Below, one piece after another: positions 21,100 to 33,929 of a DNA stretch of 64,000 nt (positions within the stretch are counted from its first letter, which is position 1; each line of letters starts with the position of its first letter). Where the stretch lies: positions 5,568,762 to 5,632,761 of the forward strand of contig NC_049979.1 of NCBI RefSeq assembly GCF_000003815.2, written 5' to 3'. Source of the DNA: Branchiostoma floridae (Eukaryota > Chordata > Leptocardii > Amphioxiformes > Branchiostomatidae). The notes below the pieces were generated by a model that saw only the letters and a program-made list of their open reading frames with translations, was not told where the DNA came from and ran no database searches. The position numbers and the translations under genes are program-made.

Positions 21100-24000
21100 A
21101 TGCATTACCCGCTGGTTATCAACACCTGCCTGTCCGCCCTGGGCATGCTGGTCACTCTCAAAGTCATCCCCCAGTTCGGAGAAGTTTTCATGAAGGCTGG
21201 CTTCAAGGGGAAGGATCTCAACAAGGCTGTTCAAAAGGAGATGTAAGTACATACTGTAATTCCTGATTCTTTCAATGTACTGTTATGTTCACGGTTTTCA
21301 CGGTGACGACTGTAACGTGAACTTATCATTACCGATAAAAAATAATTCACAGACTTTTTTTCATGCGGACTTGCCGCGACAGTGAACATTTAGTTCCAAG
21401 AACAAGTTCAATTTTCTCAGACCGTGAAAGTTTGGTGCCGTGAAGATAAAGTGAATTACAGTACACATATATAAATAACAATTGTTCAACATTATAGTAA
21501 GGCTGTGCGCCTTGCAATATATACTTTTTAGCCACAGTTTGCAACGATTATATTGTAGCTCTGCAATACAACTGTCGTGAACAGTGGATATACTTTGGGT
21601 ACCTCGAGTGAAGACTCGAGTGTGGAGATGAAACTCATATTGAGTACATGTATTCCTAGTAAGTAAGTTTTGGTACCCCATGTGTACTTGACCCTACTCT
21701 GCATTGACTCAATCCATTATTCTCTCTGGGTCAGCTTTTATGTAATCTTACTTGATTTTGGCATTTTGCTTAAAAAAAAGACGTCAAACACAATATGTTT
21801 AGAAATACCCATAACTAGTATTCGAGTAGCCTCTTTTCAAAGTAATGTTTATCACTATTCATTGTCACTTGTATATCTCTTATTAATTGTCATTCATCCA
21901 GCTTGCACACACACACGTTAACTAAAATAACAAACAATTGAATAAAGGACAACAACACAGTTCTGGTGGCATAAGAAGGGGGAGTGAGATATGTAAGGTT
22001 TCCAGTGTTACCAATTTGCATCATCATGTTCATACCATGAACTTGCAAATAAACTTCTATAATTCTATTTTCCAGCCCAGAGTCTGCAGGGATGATAAGT
22101 GGTGCCATGTTCCTGATCATCATGTTCCTGTTCATCCCCTTCCCCTTCCTGGAGTACTGGGTGTCAGTCAAGCCACAGGCACACCACGAGTTCCCGCATG
22201 CAGATGTAGGTACCGCATTCTTGGAATGGAAGAATTACTGTAAATGCATTTAAGTTCACATTGATTTTATTTTGCAGTAGCAGGAAAAAGGACTTTTCGC
22301 GGTGGTTTGCGGTAGCACCATGTACGAAAAATGTTCACGGTGATTTAAGTACGCGGTGAAACGGCCACTGCGAAAAACTCGAACATTAAACCACAGCAAA
22401 AGTTTCTGCATTTACAGTAACTCATTTGCATCAACAGAATTAACTCATTTGCATAGACATAGTCTTAACTTGTCTTACCCTTGTTGCCTTCAGATTATTG
22501 AAAATTTGCCTTCCTCCAGTGTTTGCATATTAATTCATAGTTAGGATGAAGCTCTTCTCCAACTAGATTGCTTTTGCATATCAGTTCACAGCTACGACTT
22601 AAAGTCTCTCTCCAACAAGTTTTCTCCAATGTCACTGACAAAAGACAACGGATGCTGTTTGAAACATCTGACCGTTTCCCCAGTCATATCCAGTTGCTTG
22701 AGTAACTGCCTTTTGGCATATGTTATTACCTTGATGTCTAGTCTTCATTTGCATATCATTGGAATGATGTTAGTGAAATGCTAATACTAGTAAGGCTTAG
22801 GTCACATTTCCAAAGCGGGGCCCGGCCGGGATGTTTTAAGAAAGGAAAAATTAAAATGTATACCTACCTAGAAATACTTAGTATACACAAATCATGCCAT
22901 TTTGTGTATTTTGATGTCTTCTATATCGTTCTTTTCCCTCCCAAAAGCTGCCTGGCTGGGCCCTTCTGGAAATGTGTCCTAAGCCTAAGTCAGACTGTGC
23001 TTGCAGGTTGATCTGTCTGTCTGTCCATTTTTCATAAAAGATTGGACTATAAACTGACTACCAGTTTTGATGAAGCACAAATAATTATGATTGTTTCCCC
23101 AGTTTGTAGAGTTTTTGGGCGCATTGTTGTCCATCTCCTGTATGATATTCCTGGGGTTTGTGGATGACGCGCTGTCCCTGAAGTGGCGACACAAGCTGTG
23201 GCTGCCCACCATCGCCTCACTGCCCCTCCTCATGGTCTACTTCACTACATTCGACCTGACAACCATCATTGTTCCAAAGCCGTTCAGACCCTTCTTGGGA
23301 TTGTCCATCGATCTGAGTAAGACTTCACTTCACTTTTATTCATTTTACCAGGAATCTCAGGTCAGACTAGACCTGCTATAAAACATAAATTATGTATTAT
23401 TATAAGACACTTTGCAGTCTCTACATTTCATACATGTAACGGGGGCCGCCCTAAGACGGTCCCCGTCGTAAGACGGAACGGATTTTTTGCTGATCTTATT
23501 ATCCATAAGTACACCGTGTTTGTTGCTACTGACTATGCTGATTACAAAGGTAAATAAACCAAGTCCATGCACACAGCTTTAATTTGCATTCCAAGTATAC
23601 TTTAACATATTTACTTCATGTTTTTTTAAAAACAGAATTCTAACAGTAATGTTGACAGTGCTGAATCACTGCGGTCACCGGCCTCTGCGTATTGGCGGCT
23701 CGTGTCGCTAACTATACGAACTCTTTCAAGCAGTCACACAACTGCCATGATACACATAAATAAAGCTCCATAAAACACTATGAATATGGGTCTTCAAATG
23801 TCTGTTGAGTAGAAAAGCAACCAAAAGGAAGCGACATAAACATTGCCACCATTGTACTCCCAAAGGAGTGTGACCGTGAAGGTGACAGACTAGAGAACGC
23901 TCCAAAGATTTATTTGACTGTAACAAATGATTCGTGCTGTCTATGAAAATAAGACTTGATAGAGAGATGTAGATGATATTTTCATATAATCAGACCGAGT

Positions 24001-27000
24001 TTTGTTGATGTTAGCGGTGTCTTTTTTTCGTAATGGTTTGTTTAGTCGGGCATTCACAATCAGTGCATTCAGCCCATTGCCCGTAAAGACATGAGCTGGA
24101 TTGTTCTAGGTACAGCCTTCCTCATGTTAGACAAGAAGTACATACAGTCACGATTTTACTGTCAAAAGAAAGCTAAAATATCATATTATTAATTTTTTTC
24201 TGTGTACTTAAATTTACCACTTACTTCTGAAAAAAGCAAAATGTAAAAAAAAGCGTACCGAGTTAGGCACACTGTCCAGCGTAGCACAAAATTGGAAGGT
24301 TACATACACGAAATTGTCTCACAGTGTTTGCCGCTTGTAACATGCAGCGCGAAAGGTTCATGAACCACATGAATGCATTTCTTATTCAAGTATGTTGTTC
24401 AAATCTATGTGTAAAAAATTCAGTCATCAAAATTTGACCACTCTCAGGCAACTGGCGATGGAGCGCCATGAGTTTGAGCGCAAGAAAAAGCGTACCGTGT
24501 TGGGGCACCTCCCGTTATGTATATACCAATGAAAAATCACTTTTAAGTGTAGTTGTGCAACTGCTCTACAATGTGTTTGAGTGTATGTATAGAATGCTAT
24601 GAACTTGGAACATTTAGGATTTTGGGAATCCCACTATGACATGTTTATGCTTTCATGACATTAATGTAATATCATACACATCAGAGTAATCAGTGAATAA
24701 TTTAATCAGGTTGGTAAAATACTTCATCACAAAGTTCTTCATACACATCCATGAAATTTATTAAGATCCAATGTTTCGATGATCATCTGACATCTTCGTC
24801 CAGGCTTACAGGTTCACAGTGCACTGGAGCCGCATCATTTGACCATTGTTACCTGACAATATCTATTAATATAACCATACTTTACAATGGGGACTGCAGG
24901 TCCAGTGTGCTGTGAACCTGTAGCACCTAACTCCAGTGCACTGTGAACCTGTAACACCTAACTCCAGTGCACTGTAAACCAGTCAGTAAAGCCCTGACGA
25001 AGATGATAGATGGCTGTCGAAACGTTGGCTCTTAATAAACCATATACTGGAAAAACTCTGTAAGCTCGTCCACGCATGTTTTAAGAAGAGAGAAGAAGCA
25101 TGTAAACTGTAGTATATGTATAGCTTTCCAATTACTTTCTATGTACCAAACTGACTGCATTTAGCCCCAACGGGGCATGAATATGCAATAAACTTCATTG
25201 TCATTGTCATTGTCAATAAATTTCATGGTTGTGTATGAAGAACATCAGAGTAATGTTTGAAATAGTCATTAACATTTTGTATCCTTCCCTCACCAGGCCT
25301 GCTGTACTATGTCTACATGGGCATGTTGGCTGTGTTCTGCACCAACGCTATAAATATCCTGGCTGGTATCAACGGTGTGGAGACTGGGCAGTCACTGATC
25401 ATTGGGCTGTCAATTACCCTCTTCAATCTACTGGAACTCTCAGGTACGTTGTTCTCAAACTGTTAATGGTTGTGCTTAACCTTTAATCTGCCAGAGTTTC
25501 AGCCCTATAAAATGCTATCAGTGCCAGGGTTGGCCAATGACCTCCAAAAAGAACCCCCTGAACAATGCCGAAGTCCCTAACTTCCGGGGTTTGTGCACTA
25601 CACGCGCACAAAGCTGCTACTTCGGGGGAATAAGGTATCCCGGATATATACAGGTGTGACTCATATATGTATATGTGTGCTGGATATATCCGGGCTTGGC
25701 AGTTTAAGGGTTTTAAGATTTCACGGGCTAACAGTTGACCCTATCCCATTTGTACATCTGTCTTTAAATTTCATAGATGTAAATGATGTAGACTGTATGT
25801 ATACTTTGTCTGACCCTTGCCTCTTTGCTCATGACCTCAATGAAAAGTGGCCTGCGGACCGATTTGCGTATTTTCATGAATAAACAAAGCTTCAAACAAG
25901 CAAGAAAGACTTTCAACAAAAGTCTGCCTATCAGAAGGAAATCAATTATATACATGTAGTGTGCATGCAGTGCAAATACTATGTCACTGATTTTCAGTGA
26001 ACATCGCTTAAGTTTACATTCATTTGAGAGAAAGTCTTTTGCTCATAAATGCCATGTTAACTCTCTTTGTATTGCTTTAAATGCAGGTGACTTCAGTGAA
26101 GACCACATCTTTTCCCTCTACTTCATGATTCCATTTTGTGCTGTATCCTTTGCTCTTTTATACTACAACTGGTATGTACCTCATTCTTATGGTGACACTG
26201 TGTCTAATTGGAAATGGTCTTAAGAACTATGCCTATAACTTTGTTTGGATTGTTTGGAATTTCAAAAGCCTGCAAGTATAAATAATGTTACATGACCGAG
26301 AATACGTGAAGTCCTTGAAGTTTGTTGTGGTCAATTTCTCATTATTTTTAAAATGACATTCTACTAGAGTCCATTCCAAGACACCATGAGGGTTTTTAGG
26401 CGATATTTATAATTAGTCTGAATTATTTTCAATAAAAGAATATCTGAGCCACAATAATTAAATTATTTTCAGAAAATTGACTAAGAAAATACTCATTTAT
26501 TTGAATTTCTTTGAATATTTTAGAAACATTTTGAAAGTAACTGTACAAAAATATCTTTATTTAGAATAATTGTGAAACCTCTCTGTGATTATTTCACATT
26601 TACAAATATTTACAAAAAATGGTAAACCTGGCAAAATGGTAAAATTAGTTTATTGCCCCCATAAAAGTAAGCCCTATTGTTGTATCTGTATATTTTTAGA
26701 TTTCACTGCTGGGCACTGGTGGATCCTTTGTGGTGGGCCATTGTTGCATGGCACCCAACAATACTTTGCAAGGATGTGTGAATTGCTATATTCCCAGCCC
26801 ACCGAACCATTTACAAAAAATGGTAAAAAATGGTAGAAAATGGTAAATAATGGTAGAATGCTGTTATCATTATTTAGAAACCATTGGAAGTATCCAATTC
26901 CACACCATGAATATTTCCAAAGTTTTACAGGACCAGGGAAATGTTTATAAAGTTGAAACAGTGTTAAAAATATTTCTGAAGTATCAAATGTCCTAGACAT

Positions 27001-29735
27001 ATAATTACAAAACTTTAAAATCAATTCTAAACAATGGCAACAAACATCCGCATGGTGTCTAGGAATTGACTCTAATCAAAATCCAAGATAAACCTATATA
27101 TATATATATTAACAATACAACTGTTATGCTTGAATGTAACTTCATCTCTGATGGTAATCAACGTTATGTTGCAATTTTAAACTTTACATCCGTACACAAA
27201 ATGAAGCGCTTACCAACAAGCTTTCAATCAGTTCTCTGATCCGCTAAGCCTATGATATTGCATTGTGAACTTTTTGTGGTCAATTTGTTGTTATTTTTAG
27301 AATGACATTCTACTGATCGAAATTCAAGACACATCTATATAACAATATCTGTGTCCTGGACAGGTATCCATCCCAAGTGTTTGTGGGAGACACCTTCTGC
27401 TACTTTGCTGGGATGACGTTCGCCGTGGTGGGCATCTTGTCTCACTTCAGCAAGACCATGCTGCTCTTCTTCATCCCCCAGATCTTGAACTTCCTCTACT
27501 CGTGTCCGCAGCTCTTCAGACTTGTGCCCTGTCCTCGGCACAGGCTCCCACGGTTTGTTTGTTTTCTTTGAACCTTTATTACCCCAATGAAAAATGGAGG
27601 TATAGTTCTAGGTGTGTCTGTCTGTGTGTGTGTGTGTGTGTGTCTGTTTGTGTATCCGGATATTTGTGGTCAGCATACATTTGTAACTCAAGAACCTCTT
27701 GATGGATTAAAATGATATTTGGTACGTGGGCAGGGGTTGGAAAGACAAAGGTCAGAGTTAATTTTGGGCCCCCTGGTGTTTGGCCTTGGTGCTGCATCAG
27801 AACTTCAATTTTTTTAATCTTTTGACCTGGACATGCTATGGTCTTGATTTTTTGTTGGCAGATAGCTTGTGATATAAGGAAGAAGTGATGTATGTTTGGG
27901 CCCCCTAGTGGCTTGTTCTGGAACTGCAGGGGCAATTTTGTAAAAATCTTCCAAGGAGCATAATGGAGTAAAGGAACAATGGATTTCCATGATATTTATT
28001 CAGTCATGAGAAGCTCAAATCGGCATGCAGACCACTTTTCATTGAGGTCATGAGGGAGGGTTAGGGTCAGACAAAAATGTAACAGAGTGACATCAATCCT
28101 AATAAATCTATCAACATATATCAGTGTACGTATACATGGTACAGAACATTCGTAGGGCAAAAGCTCAGGGTTCATAGTCCATATCCGTTCATTTTGGTCA
28201 TTTTTGAAGAGAAAAGTCTGTATGTCATGTCTGTAGACAAAAGGTTTGGATTTTCATTACCCCACATTTGCATGTTTCAGCTTTATTCATTAACAAACAA
28301 TTTCAGGCAAATATGAAAGACTTTGAGAAAGACCACCTGTCTCTTAGTCTGTTTTATACATTGGGTATGACAATATGATATTCTGTGGGTACAAGGTACC
28401 AACTATTAAAAAGAAGCACATAGGGTATCTATCCACAATATTTCAAGCATGGCATTGCAAATCTCCCAAACTGATTCTTCCCCAAACAGATGTACACGCA
28501 CATGTACAAATAATGTATGTCCACAGAACTTATCCCGTAACATATGAACATGTTCTAAAGCTAAAGTTAAAGTTATGTTTCTACTCTTCCTTACCCAGGT
28601 TTGATGCTAAGACAGGGAAGCTTGGAATGAGCTACTCCAGATTCAAAACCTCTGAGCTGAACAGCATCGGTGCACTGATCCTAAAGGTGTGCAGCATCTT
28701 CCACATCGCTGATGTCAGATCAGGGGTTGGGGAGGACAAGCAGTACACAGAGTGCAGCAACTTGACCCTAATCAACTTTGTCCTGTATGTCCTTGGACCG
28801 ACTCATGAGAGAACACTAACCATCTACCTCCTCACTATCCAGGTGGGTCTGCTATTTTTTCAAGCTTTTCACACCTCAAAGACCAACGAAAAAGTCTTCT
28901 TGCTTAAGTTGTCCAACCCATTTATATACAAAAATGTTGGACAGTTCATCTCCCATTACATATGAAAAAATATGCAATATTAGATAGTTTAGATAGACAT
29001 AGCTTTAAAATAGATGACATTTTCATGTTCTGTATACCACTGTCTAACTTTGCAATTAGCCAACGGGCATGATCTTGCTAGTCTCCAAGCAGACCCATCG
29101 GTGCCTTAGAGATAATATATTAAAGCTGGCAAAGGAATATAGCCGGCCAAAGGGAGATAGCCGGCTAAGGGAGTCAAACGGGCACCGGGTGCCGCTATAC
29201 TAAGTCCCTGGCCAGCTTTGATACTATCTCTAAGGCACCGTTGGGTCTGCTTGGAGACTATGATCTTGCAATAAAGTTATTATTATGATAACAGCTGTCG
29301 GTTGTGGAACACAATTAAACCTACATTCTCTTGAATATTTTAGATAAGTACTTTTCATTGAAAGCTGCTCAGTTGACAGCTGCTTAGAGCGTGGATATGA
29401 CATATGAGACTCTCATTGTAGGCGTTGATGAAGGTTAGGCATTCAGGTAATACGATATGCCAAAAAGCAGTTACTCAAGTAACTGGATATGATTTTGGAA
29501 TGGTCAGACATTTCAACTACTATCCAGTAGTTTCCAAAATCATATCCAGTTGCTTGAGTAATTGCTTTTGGGCATGCTTCTTGTATGACTTGACTGTACA
29601 GTGATCTTCTGCATGAGGCTGTTATGCACATCAGTGCATCAGATCGTGATTGTTTCGTGTTGTTTCCAGGTACTTGGCAGTATGGCAGCTTTCTTTATCA
29701 GATACCAGCTGGCCAAGATCTTCTATGATGTATAA
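21100..29735 (+). CDS. DPAGT1: UDP-GlcNAc:dolichyl-phosphate GlcNAc-1-phosphotransferase, 8 exons, 405 aa
   Basis: Transfers GlcNAc-1-phosphate from UDP-GlcNAc to dolichyl phosphate on the ER membrane, the first and tunicamycin-sensitive step of N-glycan precursor synthesis (ALG7 in yeast). Exons: 21100-21242, 22076-22205, 23103-23316, 25297-25443, 26087-26171, 27364-27552, 28599-28842, 29670-29735; phases agree, sum 1218 nt. Human is 408 aa. Multipass membrane protein throughout. Visible catalytic features, with human numbering about 3 higher: 'FLGFVDD' with D112-D113; '[12 protein letters not shown]' with N179 and N182; 'FVGDTFCYF' with D249; and the 'PCPRHRLPR' loop with R298-H299-R300. 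Ends '[10 protein letters not shown]'. The N-terminus is 3 residues shorter than human; no in-frame ATG lies upstream before unsupported sequence. Transcribed away from ARCN1 and convergent with CEP164. Confidence 0.97.
22236..22419. mobile_element. MITE family D copy 3
   Basis: Left end TACTGTAAATGCATTTAAG, right end CTGCATTTACAGTA, with 'ttcgcggtggttt' and 'gaacattaaaccac' in the interior. In DPAGT1 intron 2. A related diverged stretch ('gtgaacttatcattacc', 'gaccgtgaaagtttggtgcc') occupies 21256-21470. Confidence 0.7.
24758..25038. repeat. Inverted repeat with 'tcgaaacgttgg' arms
   Basis: Left arm 24758-24803 ('ttaagatccaatgtttcgat', 'catcttcgtcc') is the inverse of 24995-25038 ('gacgaagatgatag', 'tcgaaacgttggctcttaa'). 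Between are near-identical 'ccagtgcactgtgaacctgt' segments. A separate LINE-like 3' tail with (cattgt)n lies at about 25150-25225. In DPAGT1 intron 3. Confidence 0.6.
25815..25905 (+). mobile_element. LINE 3' tail remnant
   Basis: 'ctcatgacctcaatgaaaag', 'tggcctgcggaccgatttg' and 'ttcatgaataaacaaagctt' recur inverted at 27990-28080 and at 37100-37200, where coding remnants are attached. In DPAGT1 intron 4. Confidence 0.55.
27560..28085 (-). repeat. Mixed repeat with (TG)n and LINE tail
   Basis: A 'gaggtatagttctaggtgtg' repeat with a (TG)n run at 27621-27641, then at 27990-28085 the inverse of the LINE tail described at 25815. In DPAGT1 intron 6. Confidence 0.5.
29079..29260. mobile_element. 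MITE family B copy 2 (182 bp)
   Basis: Ends TAGTCTCCAAGCAGACCCA and TTGGGTCTGCTTGGAGACTA, near-perfect inverted arms extending inward ('ggtgccttagagata'/'tatctctaaggcacc'), flanked by a perfect 9-bp duplication TGATCTTGC on both sides. In DPAGT1 intron 7. Confidence 0.93.
29459..29574. repeat. Palindromic repeat 'ccagttgcttgagtaactgc'
   Basis: 'gccaaaaagcagttactcaa' at 29459 and its inverse ending 29574 form ~40-bp arms. The same arm appears singly near 16020-16055 and 22680-22715 and as a shorter palindrome near 905-975, usually followed by 'gatgtctaaccttcatc'. Confidence 0.6.
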
Positions 29736-29992
29736 GATTAATAATCTGTCAGCTAAAATGTTAGTCTACCATGTTCTGACAGCAATAGTAGAAAATATAC
29801 TCTGATACTGCTCCAGTTATTCTAAAATGGTGGAAATGTTGACAGATTTCTAGTGGTGACACAGGTTCCTCCTTTGGTACATTGTGTGTACTTTCTCTAC
29901 AGAATCATAGCAAATGAGAATGGTAAGGAAAAAAAGATTATGTAATGTTTCACAGCTGGTGTATGAATCATGAAAAACGATTATGTTTAAAG

Positions 29993-30208
29993 TACCGCTA
30001 GTTCGCCTTTATTCGAGGGTAACCTATATTCGCTGTTCTTAAAAACAGGGTATTTGGGGATATCAAGTTGATGGACGGTGTTGCAATTTGCTTTCTTTTC
30101 CAACAATTTTGCAGTTTAGAATCATCGACTTGATATAAAGTCTGTGGATCCCTAAATTTCGAAAACAACAGAGATAGGTTACACGCGGATAAAGGTGAAC
30201 TTGCGTTA
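29993..30208. mobile_element. MITE family C ('aacgctagttcacctt' ends), copy 1
   Basis: Left 'taccgctagttcgccttta', right 'aaaggtgaacttgcgtta', inner arms 'gggtaacctatattc'/'gagataggttac'. Just beyond the DPAGT1 stop, in its 3' UTR or flank. Other copies at 37700, 40910 and 49068. Confidence 0.7.
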
Positions 30209-30357
30209 CTACAGTTGTGAATTTTTGTAAGACCAATCAATATTCGATCAGTGATCGTATGTAGCTTTCCTCTCCTTGCAACCAGGGCCTGCTCTTTGTA
30301 GTAGGCCTTGGGTAATTAACTAATTGACTGTACATTATGCTGCGGATTAACCAGCAA

Positions 30358-30363
30358 AATAAA
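30358..30363 (+). terminator. DPAGT1: Candidate DPAGT1 polyadenylation signal
   Basis: AATAAA about 620 nt after the stop codon; further AATAAA-like hexamers occur near 30517 and 30543, so the site used is uncertain. Confidence 0.35.
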
Positions 30364-30935
30364 CTGTATTAAAGTGTTGACGTTTAGTATATGCAAATAT
30401 AAAATGAATATGCAGTATTACGATTTTTATTGACCCTTACAAAAATATGGTATGACGTTACATTTAAAACAGAAAGTGTATGACCTTATTAATTTGACAT
30501 TAACCTTTATTTTCTAAATAAATTTTTCCTTGTTTTTACTGTGAATAAATTGAAGAGAAATTACAATTTGTTGTGAATTTATGTTGTAGTGCATTATGGT
30601 ATTTTGGTTACTGTGACACAAGAAATATTATACTGGTACCTGATAAGAACATACCCCAAAGGAAACAACAAATTTGTGTGAAAACTGTGCTTATCACCTT
30701 GCTCATATAGCAGAGTTGCGAGTCAACAACGTAGTACAGTAGAATCCGCTTAGATGCACACTCCATTTGCCAGTGATTTTCGTGAAATTATCCGAATGGT
30801 GCAACAGAGCAAAGTTATCAAGACTGCACCCCCATGGGAAGTGTGTGATTATCCATTGTGCAATTAACTGGCTTCTGCTGACTTAGTACATATCTTTCAC
30901 AGACAGCACACACACAAAAATCTTCTGGTTGTACA

Positions 30936-31423
30936 TCATCATCATCATCATCGGTCGACGTGATCACACATGTTCGCACATGTTTACACACGACGGGGTG
31001 ATACCGCCCCTTACAGGGTGACATACCCTTTCGCTGGCTAATTACAAGACGGGGATGCGCCAGGTCTCCCGTCCGGGTGAATGATGTAAATCACCGTGTG
31101 GCTGATACGGTATGGAGGTTCGCCAGGCATACAACTGGGTGATTTGAAGTGAATCACCAACTCCAAGGGTTTGCTCCAACCACACCGCACCATCGCACGT
31201 GTGGGGGTTCTTTAACGTGCATGGGGTGTGACTCTCCCCATACACGGGACCTCCATTTAACGTCCTATCCGAGGGACGACTCATTTTTCACTTGAGTAAA
31301 GTGAGGAAAGTCGTGTAAAGTGCCTTTCCCAAGGGCACAAGACCGGCAACACGACAGGCGGATTCGAACCGGCGACCTCTCGGTCACGGGCTGAATACAC
31401 TACCACTGTGCTACGCGGCCCCA
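30936..31423 (-). mobile_element. tRNA-derived SINE, 488 bp, full length with 11-bp target duplication
   Basis: On the minus strand the head reads 'GGCCGCGTAGCACAGTGGTA' (A box TAGCACAGTGG) then 'GCCGGTTCGAATCC' (B box), as in a tRNA; a long body follows with 'GGACGTTAAATGGAGGTCCC' and 'CACGTTAAAGAACCCCCAC'; the tail is (GAT)n. The perfect 11-bp duplication CTGGTTGTACA flanks it at 30925-30935 and 31424-31434. The body resembles conserved-domain SINEs (Deu/Nin-DC types) known in lancelets, but I could not verify which. Confidence 0.92.
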
Positions 31424-31527
31424 CTGGTTGTACAAGGCCTGTCTCAGAAGCATATCTGTCCATATTGCCTTATGATGTGGTGTAACAAAGACAGTCGGTG
31501 CACAATCATAGTATGACAAATAATGAA

Positions 31528-32058
31528 NNNNNNNNNNNNNNNNNNNNNNNNNNNNNNNNNNNNNNNNNNNNNNNNNNNNNNNNNNNNNNNNNNNNNNNNN
31601 NNNNNNNNNNNNNNNNNNNNNNNNNNNNNNNNNNNNNNNNNNNNNNNNNNNNNNNNNNNNNNNNNNNNNNNNNNNNNNNNNNNNNNNNNNNNNNNNNNNN
31701 NNNNNNNNNNNNNNNNNNNNNNNNNNNNNNNNNNNNNNNNNNNNNNNNNNNNNNNNNNNNNNNNNNNNNNNNNNNNNNNNNNNNNNNNNNNNNNNNNNNN
31801 NNNNNNNNNNNNNNNNNNNNNNNNNNNNNNNNNNNNNNNNNNNNNNNNNNNNNNNNNNNNNNNNNNNNNNNNNNNNNNNNNNNNNNNNNNNNNNNNNNNN
31901 NNNNNNNNNNNNNNNNNNNNNNNNNNNNNNNNNNNNNNNNNNNNNNNNNNNNNNNNNNNNNNNNNNNNNNNNNNNNNNNNNNNNNNNNNNNNNNNNNNNN
32001 NNNNNNNNNNNNNNNNNNNNNNNNNNNNNNNNNNNNNNNNNNNNNNNNNNNNNNNNNN
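31528..32058. other. Assembly gap (531 N)
   Basis: The only gap not exactly 100 N, so its size was probably estimated from mate pairs. Lies between DPAGT1 and CEP164. Confidence 1.
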
Positions 32059-33929
32059 TCCTATAGAGCCAGTATTTACAGGCAGACATTTATATACATA
32101 TAACAGTACAATAATATGTCCCCGCGCCTTAAGTTTGGGACTGCCCACAAACTGGTGTTAATCGCCTCCACTGCAACACTGTTAAAGATATAAATTGTGC
32201 AGGCAAACTGAGCAAATGAATTTTTATGACTTTTGTAGGTTGAGTGCTGTCTAATTTATGAGAGCAGTGAGCATATATCTTTCCTTGACAAAGTACTTGT
32301 GACATCACTAAAACATATGATATTCAACCTGGTAGTTAACATGGTATGCACCATCACAGTAACATTCTTGGCATACTTTTTGACAGTTGAATACTTCCAT
32401 TCAGTATCCCATATGTGCATTTCCTACTCACTCCATATATCAGCCCAATTCTGGACCGTCTTCTGATCTAGCGCAATGGGCAAAAATACTTTAGTAAGGC
32501 AACTTTGCAAGCCACATCATATGCAAGGCAGTGGGTTACTAGTACCCTGTACATAATCTTAAGCTGTGTCCACTACAACCATGGGGGAGAATGCCACAAT
32601 GAAACAGTAAATTTTTGATTGAATGTGATCTGTAGTGGTCACCATTGTTAGTGTGGTGGTGAGATGAAAAATGTAGCAGATTCTACTGCTGACATCTGTG
32701 TGAAATTATTCTGAATGTACTATGATAATGTATTACCAATACACCACCTGCCTACCCTAGAATCTACTACCGTAACAGCTTTTATAGTATGGATGTACAC
32801 TGTACATGACTCTGTACATTTTATGGCCTCAGGTTCTGTCACATACATGTACAAGTAATACAGTTGTTGTATCTAACCCTGGTGCAAAGTTATGAAAAGA
32901 TAACCATCTCAACAGTACCAAATGGCACTGACACAGCCACTGTACATGTATCTTACAACTTCTGGTGTAATTTCCCAAGCTGTATGAAGTTACCCTGTCC
33001 ATGAAAAAGCAATGGCAGAGACAAGAAGTAACTTTGTTCTCTTGGTAAGGCATTGAACATAACCTCTTAGGTAAGTACTATGTTGACATGAAAGGTAACA
33101 TTTTACAACCATAGCATAAGTAAACTGACGTGAAACAAAATACTGTTTTCTAATCTGCTCACGAGAAAATATCACCACCAAACTTGAAGACACAACCAAA
33201 AATGCTAATCAGCGAAATGAGTCAAACTACTTCACTGTTTCTCAAGGAGTCTTTCTTCCATCATTTTCTACAGTATATCAAAATGCTTCATGTCTGCCAC
33301 AAAGTTCTGTTGTTGATATCTAAAATACGACTGATTATTGCTTTCTCTACATATACTAGTATATCAGATCTGAAGACTGAAAATGTTTTTGACTACAGGC
33401 AAATCTGCTCGGACACAAAAGAGCGTACAAAATGTACTTGTACACGTATTGCTTTAATCTTCTACCATGTTCAATGGAGGGTGATATGAAACACTGTTCT
33501 GGTGAAGGCATCGTCTCCCCTACATATCAGGCACAGTCTCACTTTATCCAACCACTGAGAGTCTGAAATATTGAACTTACCTTCAGCAACCACTGAACAC
33601 ATGAATACACATACCATATTATTGACCACATGTACATTTAGTACACAAATATTTACATTAAACATAGTAATTACATTAAATGTACCATTCATAAATAACA
33701 CCAAATCTTGGATAAAAGGATATGTGGTCTACTGCCATGTGTATTTCCAAGCATGAAAATAATTTCAGATAAGCTGCTAAGTGACATTTATATAACAAAT
33801 GATCCAATTTCACTGCAAACTGTATGAAAAGTTCTGGCTTATATCTGTTATTTTCTGAATATGTAGCAGATGACAATACCGAAGTTGTTCACACCGGACG
33901 TCATAAAACCAGTTTCCAACAGCTCCAGT
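32059..33929. other. 3' flank of CEP164, no gene seen
   Basis: AT-rich sequence without recognisable coding exons. Part is probably CEP164 3' UTR; a weak ATTAAA on the minus strand lies near 33458-33453. Confidence 0.4.

Noticed and set aside
31400-32161. Four long open frames of over 200 codons
   Set aside because: They are open only because they cross 531 N; flanking residues show no domain and part lies in a SINE.
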